Shown piece by piece: positions 18,421-26,443 of a stretch of DNA of 64,000 nucleotides. The stretch comes from Sphingobacterium sp. CZ-2 (lineage in GTDB: Bacteria; Bacteroidota; Bacteroidia; Sphingobacteriales; Sphingobacteriaceae). How positions within the stretch are numbered: position 1 is the first letter of the stretch; every line of letters starts with the position of its first letter. The stretch lies in the NCBI RefSeq assembly GCF_004526235.1, contig NZ_CP038159.1, positions 2,604,001 to 2,668,000 on the forward strand, read 5' to 3'. The position numbers and the translations under genes were made by a program. The notes under the pieces are model-generated. The model saw nothing but the letters and a program-made list of their open reading frames with translations, did not search any database and was not told where the DNA came from.

Positions 18421-19827
18421 CTACTTCAGCTCCTTGATTTTTATGCTTCTAAAAGAAACATTATCTCCATGATCCTGCAGCAATATATGGCCTTGCTCTG
18501 CTTCCCCAAACCTTTCCCAATCCTTATACTTACTTCCGGCCACCAATTTCCTGAACTCTTCCGATCCCCTCACAAACTCCAACATCTTAAACCCATTCAA
18601 ATAATAAGTAACCTTATTATTAGGCTCCACCACGATCCTTCCCCTGTTCCATACCCCAATCGGTTTACGAGGTCTTGGGTTCCGATCCGAAGTAATCAGA
18701 TCGTATAACGACGCCAAGGTCCTATTCCCATTCTTTCCTAATTTTGCATCCGGATGCAAAGCATCATCCAAAATCTGATATTCCGGTCCAATACTCGATC
18801 CAGCAGTCTTCTCATTCAAGGTCACAAAATACTTCACCCCTGAATTCGCCCCCGGTGTCAATTTAAAATCAAAGGACAGATCAAAGGCCTTGTACTGCTT
18901 TTCCGTAATAATATCCCCACCATTCGTAGATTCTCCACCATCCGATTTCTGCACGGAGATAATCCCATCCTTGATATTCCAGCCTTTCTCCGGAAACTTA
19001 CTTCCTTTCGCACTTATCCAACCAGCATGATCCTTTCCATTGAACAACAGCTTATACCCATTCGCCTGCTCATCCCTACTCAATTGATTGGCATTGGTAT
19101 TCACGATATAAACCTCTTTCGGAAAAGCCTTGGGTTTCAGATTCTCCGTCTGGATTTTTATATTCTTAAAATAAACCTTCTTTCCATCCAAATTATCCGG
19201 TATGCTATGTACCTGCAGCGCAATAAACCCAGTAGCATCCAAACTATCCACTACATACGATGTCGGAACTCCATTGATCCAAGTCCTCGTCTCATTCCCA
19301 ATGGCTTCAATCCGCACATGGTTGAATTCCTCCGTTTTATACGCATTCCGTGCCACTGGATTCAGATCCAATGGATATAACCATTCCCTTCTTCCTTCAT
19401 CATAAATACCTCCGGTCCAGGCACGCTCCGTAGGATCGATTTCTACTTGCCGACCATACACCCTTCCTCTGCCATTATTCCCTTTAGGATCGATATGACT
19501 CCGCGTCTGAATGCCCGAATTGGTACTATTCCCTTCCAGTTTAACATCCAACTCCAGGATAAAATCGCCATATTCCCTATCCGTAACCAAAAAAGAATTA
19601 GGTGTTTTCTTGGTCATCACCCCTACGATACTATTATCTTCTACCAAATATTTGGCATTACCGCCGGCTGTTTTCCAGCCACTAAGGTCTTTGCCATTAA
19701 ACAAGTCTTTCCAATTGCCGCTGCCACCTGAAGATTTGGTCGTACTGCAGGAAATGCCTACCGAAGATAATCCAAGAATTAAACAGGAGCTAAAAAATAG
19801 GCTACGAGGTCTTTTTAGATTTAACAT
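18421..19827 (-). CDS. Lipoprotein with two DUF1080 (3-keto-disaccharide hydrolase-like) domains
   Basis: A 468-residue lipoprotein with lipobox VGISC (Cys27). Two tandem DUF1080 beta-jelly-roll domains start at WKDLFNGKDLSGWKTAGG (about 39) and YKLLFNGKDHAGWISAKG (about 257). DUF1080 is now linked in Bacteroides to hydrolysis of 3-keto-glycosides and has concanavalin-like folds. The divergent oxidoreductase gene at 19938 and the second DUF1080 gene at 21376 support that pathway: C3 oxidation of a glycoside, then cleavage of the activated bond. The substrate is not evident. The double-domain architecture is less usual than a single one. Confidence 0.85.
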   Translation of the reverse strand: MLNLKRPRSLFFSSCLILGLSSVGISCSTTKSSGGSGNWKDLFNGKDLSGWKTAGGNAKYLVEDNSIVGVMTKKTPNSFLVTDREYGDFILELDVKLEGNSTNSGIQTRSHIDPKGNNGRGRVYGRQVEIDPTERAWTGGIYDEGRREWLYPLDLNPVARNAYKTEEFNHVRIEAIGNETRTWINGVPTSYVVDSLDATGFIALQVHSIPDNLDGKKVYFKNIKIQTENLKPKAFPKEVYIVNTNANQLSRDEQANGYKLLFNGKDHAGWISAKGSKFPEKGWNIKDGIISVQKSDGGESTNGGDIITEKQYKAFDLSFDFKLTPGANSGVKYFVTLNEKTAGSSIGPEYQILDDALHPDAKLGKNGNRTLASLYDLITSDRNPRPRKPIGVWNRGRIVVEPNNKVTYYLNGFKMLEFVRGSEEFRKLVAGSKYKDWERFGEAEQGHILLQDHGDNVSFRSIKIKELK

Positions 19828-19937
19828 GAGAATATGTGTAACAGGTTTATGATTATGTCAACAAATGATACCGAAATTAGGATTTTTTTTTAATTTTAAG
19901 ATATAATCATAAAATTAACATAAACCTAGACGTTCAA

Positions 19938-21356
19938 ATGATGAACCATCATTTTTCCCGAAGAAGTTTTATTAAGAAGTCGGTAATTGCTGGGGGAGCA
20001 GTAACATTGGCCCATAGTGGCATCGGCAATATCTTAATGGCCAAACCCAATGAGCGCGTTAATTTAGCGGCTGTAGGGATTGGAAACAGGGCTGCGGAGA
20101 TTCTTTTGGAATTCCACAAGACCGGGCTTTGTAATATTGTGGCGCTTTGTGATACCGATATGGGTGCAAAGCATACTCAGGCAATTCTAGAGAAATTTCC
20201 GGAGGTTCCTCGCTTTCAGGATTTCCGCGTGATGTTTGATAAGATGGGGAATCAGATCGATGCGGTATCCGTCGGAGTGCCCGATTTTTCGCATTTCCCG
20301 ATTACCATGATGGCCCTGGATCTGGGTAAGCATGTATATGTAGAAAAACCAATGGCAAGGACGTTCCAGGAAGTGGAACTGATGATGGCCAAAGCAAAGA
20401 AAAACCCTAAATTGGCGACCCAAATGGGTAACCAGGGACATTCAGAAGCCAACTATTTCCAATTCAAAGCGTGGAAGGATGCAGGCATCATTGAGGATGT
20501 AACACAGATTGTAGGGCATATGAACATGCCTAGGCGTTGGCATGGCTGGGATGTGAACATGAAGAATTTTCCCACGGCAGAACCAATTCCAAGTACATTG
20601 GATTGGGAACTGTGGCAGATGCAGACTTTAGGACATAATTACAACAAGGATTTTATCAACGGCCAGTGGCGTTGCTGGTTTGATTTTGGAATGGGAGCCT
20701 TAGGTGACTGGGGAGCCCATATTTTGGATACCGCCCATGAGTTTTTGGACCTGGGCTTACCATCGGAAGTTTCGGCCATAAAATTGGATGGTCATAATTC
20801 TTTCTTTTTTCCGATGTCTTCTACTTTAAAATTCAGTTTCCCGAAACGTAAGCGCATGCCTGCTTTGGATATCATGTGGTATGATGGTCTGGATAACCTG
20901 CCGCCTATTCCCAATGGGTATGGCGTTTCTGGTCTGGATCCCAATATTCCGCCACCAAGTACCGGAAAAATGGAACCTGCCAAATTGAATCCTGGTAAAA
21001 TAATATATTCCAAGGATTTAACGTTCAAAGGAGGGTCCCATGGTAGTACATTGAGTACCATTCCAGAGGAAAAGGCGCAAGATATGGCATCAAAATTACC
21101 GGAAGTAGCGAAATCGCCTTCCAACCATTTTGCGAATTTCCTGAAAGCCTGTATGGGGCAGGAAAAAGCGCGTTCGCCTTTTGAAATTGCTGGGCCTTTA
21201 AGCCAAGTGTTCTGCTTGGGCGTAATAGCACAAAGATTAAACACGACATTTAAATTCGATCGGGAGAAAAAAGAGATCGTGAATGATAAATTTGCGAATG
21301 CGCTCCTGATGGGGCCACCACCTAAAAAAGGTTGGGAACAATATTATATCGTATAA
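19938..21356 (+). CDS. Gfo/Idh/MocA-family oxidoreductase with Tat signal
   Basis: A 472-residue protein with a twin-arginine signal (SRRSFIKKSVIAGGAVTL, Arg8-Arg9) followed by a Rossmann domain (VNLAAVGIGNRAAEILLEF, about 40-60) with CDTDMGAKH and the family motif YVEKPMARTFQEVE, in which the EKP lysine is the usual catalytic/NAD-binding residue. The C-terminal half is the Gfo/Idh/MocA alpha-beta domain with GDWGAHILDTAHEFL. It should be exported folded, with bound NAD(P), to the periplasm. With the flanking DUF1080 genes it probably oxidises a sugar C3 hydroxyl. The next gene follows after 19 bases. Confidence 0.88.
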   Translation: MMNHHFSRRSFIKKSVIAGGAVTLAHSGIGNILMAKPNERVNLAAVGIGNRAAEILLEFHKTGLCNIVALCDTDMGAKHTQAILEKFPEVPRFQDFRVMFDKMGNQIDAVSVGVPDFSHFPITMMALDLGKHVYVEKPMARTFQEVELMMAKAKKNPKLATQMGNQGHSEANYFQFKAWKDAGIIEDVTQIVGHMNMPRRWHGWDVNMKNFPTAEPIPSTLDWELWQMQTLGHNYNKDFINGQWRCWFDFGMGALGDWGAHILDTAHEFLDLGLPSEVSAIKLDGHNSFFFPMSSTLKFSFPKRKRMPALDIMWYDGLDNLPPIPNGYGVSGLDPNIPPPSTGKMEPAKLNPGKIIYSKDLTFKGGSHGSTLSTIPEEKAQDMASKLPEVAKSPSNHFANFLKACMGQEKARSPFEIAGPLSQVFCLGVIAQRLNTTFKFDREKKEIVNDKFANALLMGPPPKKGWEQYYIV

Positions 21357-21375
21357 AAAAAACAATAAATAAGAG

Positions 21376-22374
21376 ATGATCAAACAATTAGCTTATGGAC
21401 TAGCATTTACAGGGATGTTAGGAATGACATTAACATCATGTAATTCTGGTGCGCAAGAGAAAAAAGAAGAAGAAGTGCATAATCCAGCCTCACAAACCAT
21501 TCCAGAAGAATCCAAAGACCTTTTGGGAAGATGGGATTTGACCGTTGATAAAGGTGGAAATCAAGTTCCTTCCTGGATTGAAATCAAATTATCCGGTTTC
21601 TCTACGTTGGTAGGATATTGGGTAGGGGATAGTGGCAGTAGCCGTCCAATCTCACATATAAAATTGGCCAATGGAAAGTTCACTTTTGCCATTCCTCCAC
21701 AATGGGAAGGTGGTGAAGGTGATTTCGTTATTGAAGGAGAATTGGCCGCTGGCGAACTGAAAGGTACGATTACCTCGAACAAAGGCGAAAAGTATAGCTT
21801 TACAGGTGTTAAAGCGCCTTATCTTGTACGTGCGAATGCACCTACTTGGGGAACTCCAGTGGAACTGTTTAATGGTAAGGATCTGACGAATTGGAAACCA
21901 TCGAATGAGAACAATAAATGGGTAGTAAAGGATGGTATCCTGACCAATGAAGCAGCTGGTGCCAACCTGATCACCGAGCAGAAATTTGATGATTTCAAGA
22001 TCGATGTGGAGTTTAGGTATCCAGAAGGCAGTAATTCAGGCTTATACTTAAGAGGTCGTTACGAAGTTCAGATCGAGGACTCTCCTAAAGATAGACATCC
22101 TGGAGCCTTGTTTTTTGCAGGTGTTTATGGTTTCTTAGCGCCAAATGAGATGGTGGCTTTGGGACCCAATGAATGGCAGAAAATGGAAATTACCTTGGTT
22201 GGAAGATTGGTGACCATCGTAGCGAATGGAAAAACGGTGATCAGTAATCAGGAAATCCCTGGAATTACGGGTGGCGCGTTGGATAGCAAGGAAGGCGAAC
22301 CTGGACCGATTTATATCCAAGGTGATCATGGACCAATAGAGTTCCGCAAAATCACGATTACCCCCGCTAAATAA
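21376..22374 (+). CDS. DUF1080-domain lipoprotein
   Basis: A 332-residue lipoprotein with lipobox LTSC (Cys22). Residues about 45-145 form a small beta-domain (LLGRWDLTVDKGGNQVPSW...), and the C-terminal half is one DUF1080 domain starting VELFNGKDLTNWKPSNEN (about 160) with SNSGLYLRGRYEVQIEDS as the conserved core. It is cotranscribed with the Gfo/Idh/MocA gene (19-base gap) and is a likely partner hydrolase for 3-keto-glycosides. A strong terminator follows. Function is inferred from family and context. Confidence 0.85.
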   Translation: MIKQLAYGLAFTGMLGMTLTSCNSGAQEKKEEEVHNPASQTIPEESKDLLGRWDLTVDKGGNQVPSWIEIKLSGFSTLVGYWVGDSGSSRPISHIKLANGKFTFAIPPQWEGGEGDFVIEGELAAGELKGTITSNKGEKYSFTGVKAPYLVRANAPTWGTPVELFNGKDLTNWKPSNENNKWVVKDGILTNEAAGANLITEQKFDDFKIDVEFRYPEGSNSGLYLRGRYEVQIEDSPKDRHPGALFFAGVYGFLAPNEMVALGPNEWQKMEITLVGRLVTIVANGKTVISNQEIPGITGGALDSKEGEPGPIYIQGDHGPIEFRKITITPAK

Positions 22375-22390
22375 TCAATTTATATGTCAG

Positions 22391-22429
22391 AAAAACTGCC
22401 TTTATAATTCCAATAAAGGCAGTTTTTTT
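22391..22429 (+). terminator. Terminator of the oxidoreductase-DUF1080 operon
   Basis: AAAACTGCCTTTAT and ATAAAGGCAGTTTT pair around AATTCCA and are followed by a T run. It begins 17 bases after the stop codon. Confidence 0.8.
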
Positions 22430-22455
22430 GAACAAATACTCCTGGTTTTTGTTCT

Positions 22456-22477
22456 ATTATACAAAATCTTGTATAAT
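22456..22477. promoter_or_regulatory. Perfect 9-bp inverted repeat upstream of the Yellow/MRJP-like gene
   Basis: ATTATACAA-AATC-TTGTATAAT is a perfect palindrome ending 18 bases before the start codon, a good operator candidate for a dimeric regulator. The regulator is not identifiable from the neighbourhood. Confidence 0.5.
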
Positions 22478-22495
22478 CTTCAATAATAATTTCAG

Positions 22496-23632
22496 ATGGA
22501 CTATCTCAAAATTCCCAAATATTTTGCCTCGAGTATGTTAATTTACTTTGCCATGAACAATCCTCTCTCTGCCCAGAATAAAGACTTAAATAATCTAAAG
22601 GATCCCAGATTAGAAGTGGTTTCTTCTTTTGATAAATCGCAGCCCATAGGTGTTTCCGTCAGTTCGGATAATCGGGTGTTTGTTTCCTTCCCAAAAAGAG
22701 AGCCTTATACTATGGGTTTGGCCGAAATCGTGAATGGTAAGCGTACTGCTTTTCCTTCTGCTAAAAATGGCAAGGATCCTATCCTGAAACAAACTGATTT
22801 TATCAATGTTCAGGATATTTATGTAGATACAAAAGATGTGCTATGGGTACTGGATTCAAAACCTGCCTCCAACAGCTCCATTTTTGGAAAAGGAAGTTCA
22901 GATGAAAAAGAAGGTGGTAAATTCACCCTTTATGGAATCGACCTTGCTGATCAGAATGCGGTTTCTAAATATGTATTTGAAGATTTGGACAAGGAAAAGT
23001 CTGCTTTGAATGATGTTCGGGTGGATACAGAAAAGCACATGGCTTACTTTTCAGATCCGGGTCAAGCGGGAATTGTGGTGTTGGACTTAAAAACAGGCAA
23101 GACAAGGACCGTGCTCAAAAACAGCCGATTTACGAAGGCAGATCCGAAGGTTGTTCTTTCTTATCAGGGCAAGGAAATGCGGGATGCGAAAGGCAATCCA
23201 TTCAAATCGAATGTGAATGGAATTGCATTGACAAAGGATAATAAATGGTTCTATTTTAAACCCATCAATGCCCATCATCTCTATCGAATAGAAACGAAAT
23301 ATTTGGGGGATACAGAATTATCTGAAAAAGAACTAATCAGTAAAGTAGAAGATATGGGGGAAGTTGGCATTACACATGGTTTGGTAGCGGATAAGAAAGG
23401 AAATATCTATCTGACGACTTCCTTGGATTACTCGATCAGAAGATTGACTCCAGAAGGAGATTTAGAAATGGTCGTTCAGGATAGTAGATTGATCTGGCCA
23501 GATTCGCTAGGTGTAGGATCTGATGGATATCTTTATTTCTCCTGTGCGCAGATGCAGTTGCTTCCAAACTGGAATAATGGTGAGGATAAGGTAGAATACC
23601 CTTTCCAGGTGTATCGCGTTAAGGTGTTATAG
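22496..23632 (+). CDS. Yellow/major royal jelly protein-like secreted beta-propeller
   Basis: A 378-residue protein with an N-terminal signal peptide ending near NPLSAQN (about residue 28). The body resembles the MRJP/Yellow (L-dopachrome tautomerase-related) six-bladed propeller: PIGVSVSSDNRVFVSFPKRE, LWVLDSKP, and WPDSLGVGSDGYLYFSCAQM near the C-terminus, all typical landmarks. Bacterial members are periplasmic and mostly of unknown substrate, possibly lactonase-like. It has its own palindromic site upstream (22456-22477) and no terminator that I can see downstream. Confidence 0.8.
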   Translation: MDYLKIPKYFASSMLIYFAMNNPLSAQNKDLNNLKDPRLEVVSSFDKSQPIGVSVSSDNRVFVSFPKREPYTMGLAEIVNGKRTAFPSAKNGKDPILKQTDFINVQDIYVDTKDVLWVLDSKPASNSSIFGKGSSDEKEGGKFTLYGIDLADQNAVSKYVFEDLDKEKSALNDVRVDTEKHMAYFSDPGQAGIVVLDLKTGKTRTVLKNSRFTKADPKVVLSYQGKEMRDAKGNPFKSNVNGIALTKDNKWFYFKPINAHHLYRIETKYLGDTELSEKELISKVEDMGEVGITHGLVADKKGNIYLTTSLDYSIRRLTPEGDLEMVVQDSRLIWPDSLGVGSDGYLYFSCAQMQLLPNWNNGEDKVEYPFQVYRVKVL

Positions 23633-23672
23633 GGAGTTTTTAACAGTTAAATTAACTGAAGGATCTATTTTC

Positions 23673-23978
23673 TTAAACACCGATTTGTACAACAACAATA
23701 TCTTCGTTTTGATAGGATGGGTGGTAATGGCTAATGGAACCGGTACTTTTATAGTACTGCAATTCTTCATAAACCATCTTTTTTAATATTCCCTTACCTT
23801 TACCATGGATAAATTTGATCTCGGGATAGCCCCAATAGATTGCGGCATCCAGCATTTCTCTCAAATGATCTAGGCTTTCCGCCAATAACTCATCAATTTC
23901 GTAACTATCTAAATCGCCGATAAAAGCCTCAGCATGCAAATCGACAGTTTTAGGAGGACGGGAAAGGGATCTAGCCAT
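23673..23978 (-). CDS. Stand-alone Smr-domain protein
   Basis: A 101-residue protein that is essentially one Smr domain: the N-terminal VDLHAEAF (DLH motif) and the HGKGKGILKKMVYEEL loop (HGxGxG, substrate site) with an HYHP segment near the C-terminus. Smr domains are nucleic-acid nicking or RNA-cleaving modules seen at the C-terminus of MutS2 and other proteins; in Bacteroidota they usually close a longer DUF2027 protein. Here the domain stands alone. It lies 18 bases after the lipoprotein gene and is read in the same direction, so is probably in its operon. Confidence 0.8.
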   Translation of the reverse strand: MARSLSRPPKTVDLHAEAFIGDLDSYEIDELLAESLDHLREMLDAAIYWGYPEIKFIHGKGKGILKKMVYEELQYYKSTGSISHYHPSYQNEDIVVVQIGV

Positions 23979-23996
23979 GGAATGGGAAATAGCTAA

Positions 23997-24902
23997 TTAT
24001 TGTTCGTTCAGGATTCCGGGTACCAATGCTTTTGCTGAATCAATCTTTTCGGATTCCAATAACGCGATATAATTTTTTAGGCGCTGATAGGTTTGCGATT
24101 GCGGTGCAAAATCTTCCAGGTAGTTATAGGCATCCTGAAAATAAGCGGCTATCTGTTCACTTTCAATGGCCGGAGTGTTGTCCATACCAATGGTAAGGGT
24201 AGTAAAATACCTGTTGTATTGCTCTTTTGCCTCTTGCCCTACAACGGTGTTTTGTGTTGCTTTTGAGAAATCTTCCCACCAGATCACCCTTTGCACCAAA
24301 GATTGGTAGGGAATGGCGATGGCCGCATCTTCCGCATACCCCTCCATATTCTCTTTTCCTAATTGCTGAAGGTAGATTTCGAAGTTGGAAGAGATATAAG
24401 GGTAAAACTGTTCCTGAAGGTAGAATGGGTTTTGTTGAAGGCTGAACATCCCTTCTGATTGCCTTACGCGGAAGCCGTTGCTATTGATGGCTTTATAAAC
24501 AGATTCCAATTCTGATGGAACGGATTTCTTTCCGCCATCAAATTCAATTCCCACTAAGGATTCATAATTTGTTTTATCATCGAATACATTCCGATTGGCA
24601 TAAAGGGAAACTTTATCCAAGTAGTCCAAGATGATGGAAACGCCTTGATCATTCATCAAGGTATCCTCCTTATCTTCGAAAAGTTCCTTGAATTTTGCAG
24701 TGACCTTGCTTACGCTGTTCACATCGCTTGAATCCAATGCCAGGATAAAGTCTTCTAGTTTTTCTGCTTTGGTAAGTACGTGTTCTTTTCCATCAACGAT
24801 TCGGATATCCGAAGAGTCCGTTTTGTTCTCATTGTTGGACACACAACTTGCAAAAAATAATACAAGCATTATACACCCTATGCTGAATCTCATGTCTTTC
24901 AA
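23997..24902 (-). CDS. Lipoprotein of unknown function
   Basis: A 301-residue lipoprotein with signal peptide and lipobox FFASC (about Cys20). The rest is largely alpha-helical and acidic, with no motif I recognise. An internal ATG three codons in (MRFSIG) is an alternative start. It precedes the Smr gene by 18 bases. The 271-base region between it and tRNA-Pro holds only the tRNA promoter. Confidence 0.7.
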   Translation of the reverse strand: MKDMRFSIGCIMLVLFFASCVSNNENKTDSSDIRIVDGKEHVLTKAEKLEDFILALDSSDVNSVSKVTAKFKELFEDKEDTLMNDQGVSIILDYLDKVSLYANRNVFDDKTNYESLVGIEFDGGKKSVPSELESVYKAINSNGFRVRQSEGMFSLQQNPFYLQEQFYPYISSNFEIYLQQLGKENMEGYAEDAAIAIPYQSLVQRVIWWEDFSKATQNTVVGQEAKEQYNRYFTTLTIGMDNTPAIESEQIAAYFQDAYNYLEDFAPQSQTYQRLKNYIALLESEKIDSAKALVPGILNEQ

Positions 24903-25113
24903 TTTTATTATGTTTCAAACTTCGGTTAATTATCTACAGCATCCAAATTTTACCATCAATTCTTATGTCTTATTAACAACAATTATACATGGGGATTTGT
25001 GTTAGTTTATTGAATATTTGTATAAAGAGGATAGGTTTTAGGGTTTGATGATTGTGAATGTTAAATTATTGTCCAACTAATCAAGGGATTAATTTAATGT
25101 TTTAATGAGGGGC

Positions 25114-25144
25114 TTGAAGGTGACGGGTAAAGATTGTATATTTG
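25114..25144 (+). promoter_or_regulatory. Promoter of tRNA-Pro
   Basis: TTG (25114-25116) is followed after 20 bases by TATATTTG (25137-25144), matching TTG...TAnnTTTG. It ends 29 bases before the mature tRNA start. Confidence 0.65.
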
Positions 25145-25173
25145 TGCCACACAAAACAAAGGTGATACCTTTT

Positions 25174-25247
25174 CGGGGTGTAGCGTAGCCCGGTATCGCG
25201 CCACATTTGGGATGTGGAGGTCGTAGGTTCGAATCCTGCCACCCCGA
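25174..25247 (+). tRNA. tRNA-Pro (anticodon UGG)
   Basis: A cloverleaf can be drawn directly: acceptor CGGGGTG with CACCCCG, anticodon stem CCACA/TGTGG with loop TTTGGGA (anticodon TGG), and T-arm with GGTTCGAATCC. The discriminator is A at 25247 and CCA is not encoded. It is the attachment site of the mobile element that extends to 37080; the 3' end is duplicated there. Confidence 0.95.
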
Positions 25248-25252
25248 CAAAA
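25226..25252 (+). other. attL: 27-bp direct repeat in tRNA-Pro 3' end
   Basis: The 27 bases covering the T-arm, acceptor 3' strand and following ACAAAA are identical to 37054-37080. The tRNA gene stays intact on this side. This pair bounds an 11.8-kb element with its own tyrosine integrase beside the other end. Confidence 0.9.
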
Positions 25253-25277
25253 GCCACTGATAATCAGTGGCTTTTTC
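25249..25277 (+). terminator. Element-supplied terminator for tRNA-Pro
   Basis: AAGCCACTGA pairs with TCAGTGGCTT around TAA and is followed by TTTC-rich sequence. It lies inside the mobile element, whereas the original chromosomal tRNA terminator is at 37083-37114. Confidence 0.7.
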
Positions 25278-25283
25278 TTTTTT

Positions 25284-25301
25284 CGGACACATTTCGGACA
25301 A
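25284..25301. repeat. Repeat near attL matching 36919-36936
   Basis: It carries the same double CGGACA unit as near attR, in the same orientation, 32 bases inside attL. Candidate integrase arm site. Confidence 0.5.
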
Positions 25302-25429
25302 ATTATATCTGAATATTGATTATTCAATAACCTAAGCAAAGTTAAGTTAAGCTAGAAGAATAACCCTTCTTAAAGAATGATTGGAGCATAATGCTTGTTT
25401 CTACAGAGCGTGAAAAGTTCATCTTATTC

Positions 25430-26269
25430 TTATAAAAAATCAAGAGGGCTAGGAGTCTTTTGCTTGTCTATGTCAGTGATATGAGTGTAGATCATAGTCG
25501 TTTTTATATTTTCATGACCCAATAACTCTTTTACAATTCGGATATCGATACCTGATTGGATTAAATGTGTGGCATAAGAATGTCGCAATGTATGTACAGA
25601 GCCTTCCGACTGAACATTTGCTTTGATCAATGCTTTTTTCAGAATCAACTGTACACTTCGTTCGCTATACTTGCCACCCTTCTCACCTTCGAAGAGGTAC
25701 TCCTTTGGCTTGAATGCTTGATAATAATGTCTCAAAGTCGCCAGCAATTTGTCTGGTAATGATACAATCCGATCTTTATTACCTTTGCTTTGATGGATTC
25801 TGATAATTCCATCGGAAGATTTTATGTCTTTGATTTTGAGATTCAACAGTTCGCTAAGACGTAGTCCACAACTATAGATTGTCATCAGAATAGCCTTGTG
25901 TTTTAGATTTTGAGTGCTGTCGAGAATATTTCTTACTTCTTCTTTTGAAAAGAATTTAGGTAATTTAGAAAATGAGCGTTTCGGGTATAAGTAATCCAGT
26001 TGGATTTTTTTGTCCAATATCAGTTCGTACATCTTCTTGATTGCGCCCACTAATCCTTTTTGATAGGAAACACTAATTTTCCCATTTTGAACTTTTTCGT
26101 TTATAAACGCCTCAATATCTGACAGTGGAATTTCTTCAAGGGAGGGATATTTGCTAACATGTTTAAGAAATATACTAGCGTAATCCTTGTACGATCTAAT
26201 GGTATTGCCAGCATATCTCTGCATCAGCAATCTCTTTTCGAAGGTTTCAAGTATGATTTCGCTATTCAT
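25430..26269 (-). CDS. Integron-type tyrosine recombinase (XerC/D-like, lacks IntI insert)
   Basis: Read from the ATG at 26269, this 279-residue tyrosine recombinase has a SAM-like core-binding N-domain and a catalytic domain with Arg137 (GLRLSEL), Lys162 (SKGNKDR), His226-x-x-Arg229 (HTLRHSYATHL), His252 (LLGHENIKTT) and Tyr261 (MIYTHI). An upstream TTG at 26344 is a weaker start. It ends PSPLDFL, like IntI and related recombinases, but between the LPDKL strand and LFEGE it has none of the roughly 30-residue insert that marks IntI. It is divergent from the first cassette with a 168-base gap, the classic integron layout, and presumably recombines the attC sites downstream. It is distinct from the element's own integrase at 35581. 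Confidence 0.8.
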   Translation of the reverse strand: MNSEIILETFEKRLLMQRYAGNTIRSYKDYASIFLKHVSKYPSLEEIPLSDIEAFINEKVQNGKISVSYQKGLVGAIKKMYELILDKKIQLDYLYPKRSFSKLPKFFSKEEVRNILDSTQNLKHKAILMTIYSCGLRLSELLNLKIKDIKSSDGIIRIHQSKGNKDRIVSLPDKLLATLRHYYQAFKPKEYLFEGEKGGKYSERSVQLILKKALIKANVQSEGSVHTLRHSYATHLIQSGIDIRIVKELLGHENIKTTMIYTHITDIDKQKTPSPLDFL

Positions 26270-26373
26270 ATCAGGGAAATAGTATTTTATAATATTTTGT
26301 TTCGCTATTTGTGCGGTTTTATTTTTTAAATACAAATATATCAATATCTTATGTAGAAAGAAAAGTCAAATAA

Positions 26374-26443
26374 CGAAACACGTATATAGGGCTGGTTAAG
26401 CGAAATTTTCCGTATATTCGTTTCGTTAAAACAGATGTTGTAC
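26374..26443 (+). other. Putative attI recombination site
   Basis: The first cassette begins after the G at 26437 (CAGATG^TTGTACGAC). Just upstream CGAAAC (26374-26379) and GTTTCG (26420-26425) form an inverted repeat with TATA tracts inside, and GTTAAAA sits next to the junction. Position between recombinase and first cassette defines it as attI; the exact limits are inferred. Confidence 0.5.

Noticed and set aside
25089..25339. Two reverse-strand open frames across tRNA-Pro
   Set aside because: They read the antisense of the tRNA (the SGWQDSNLRP/CRGGRIRTYDL pattern), a common artefact over tRNA genes.
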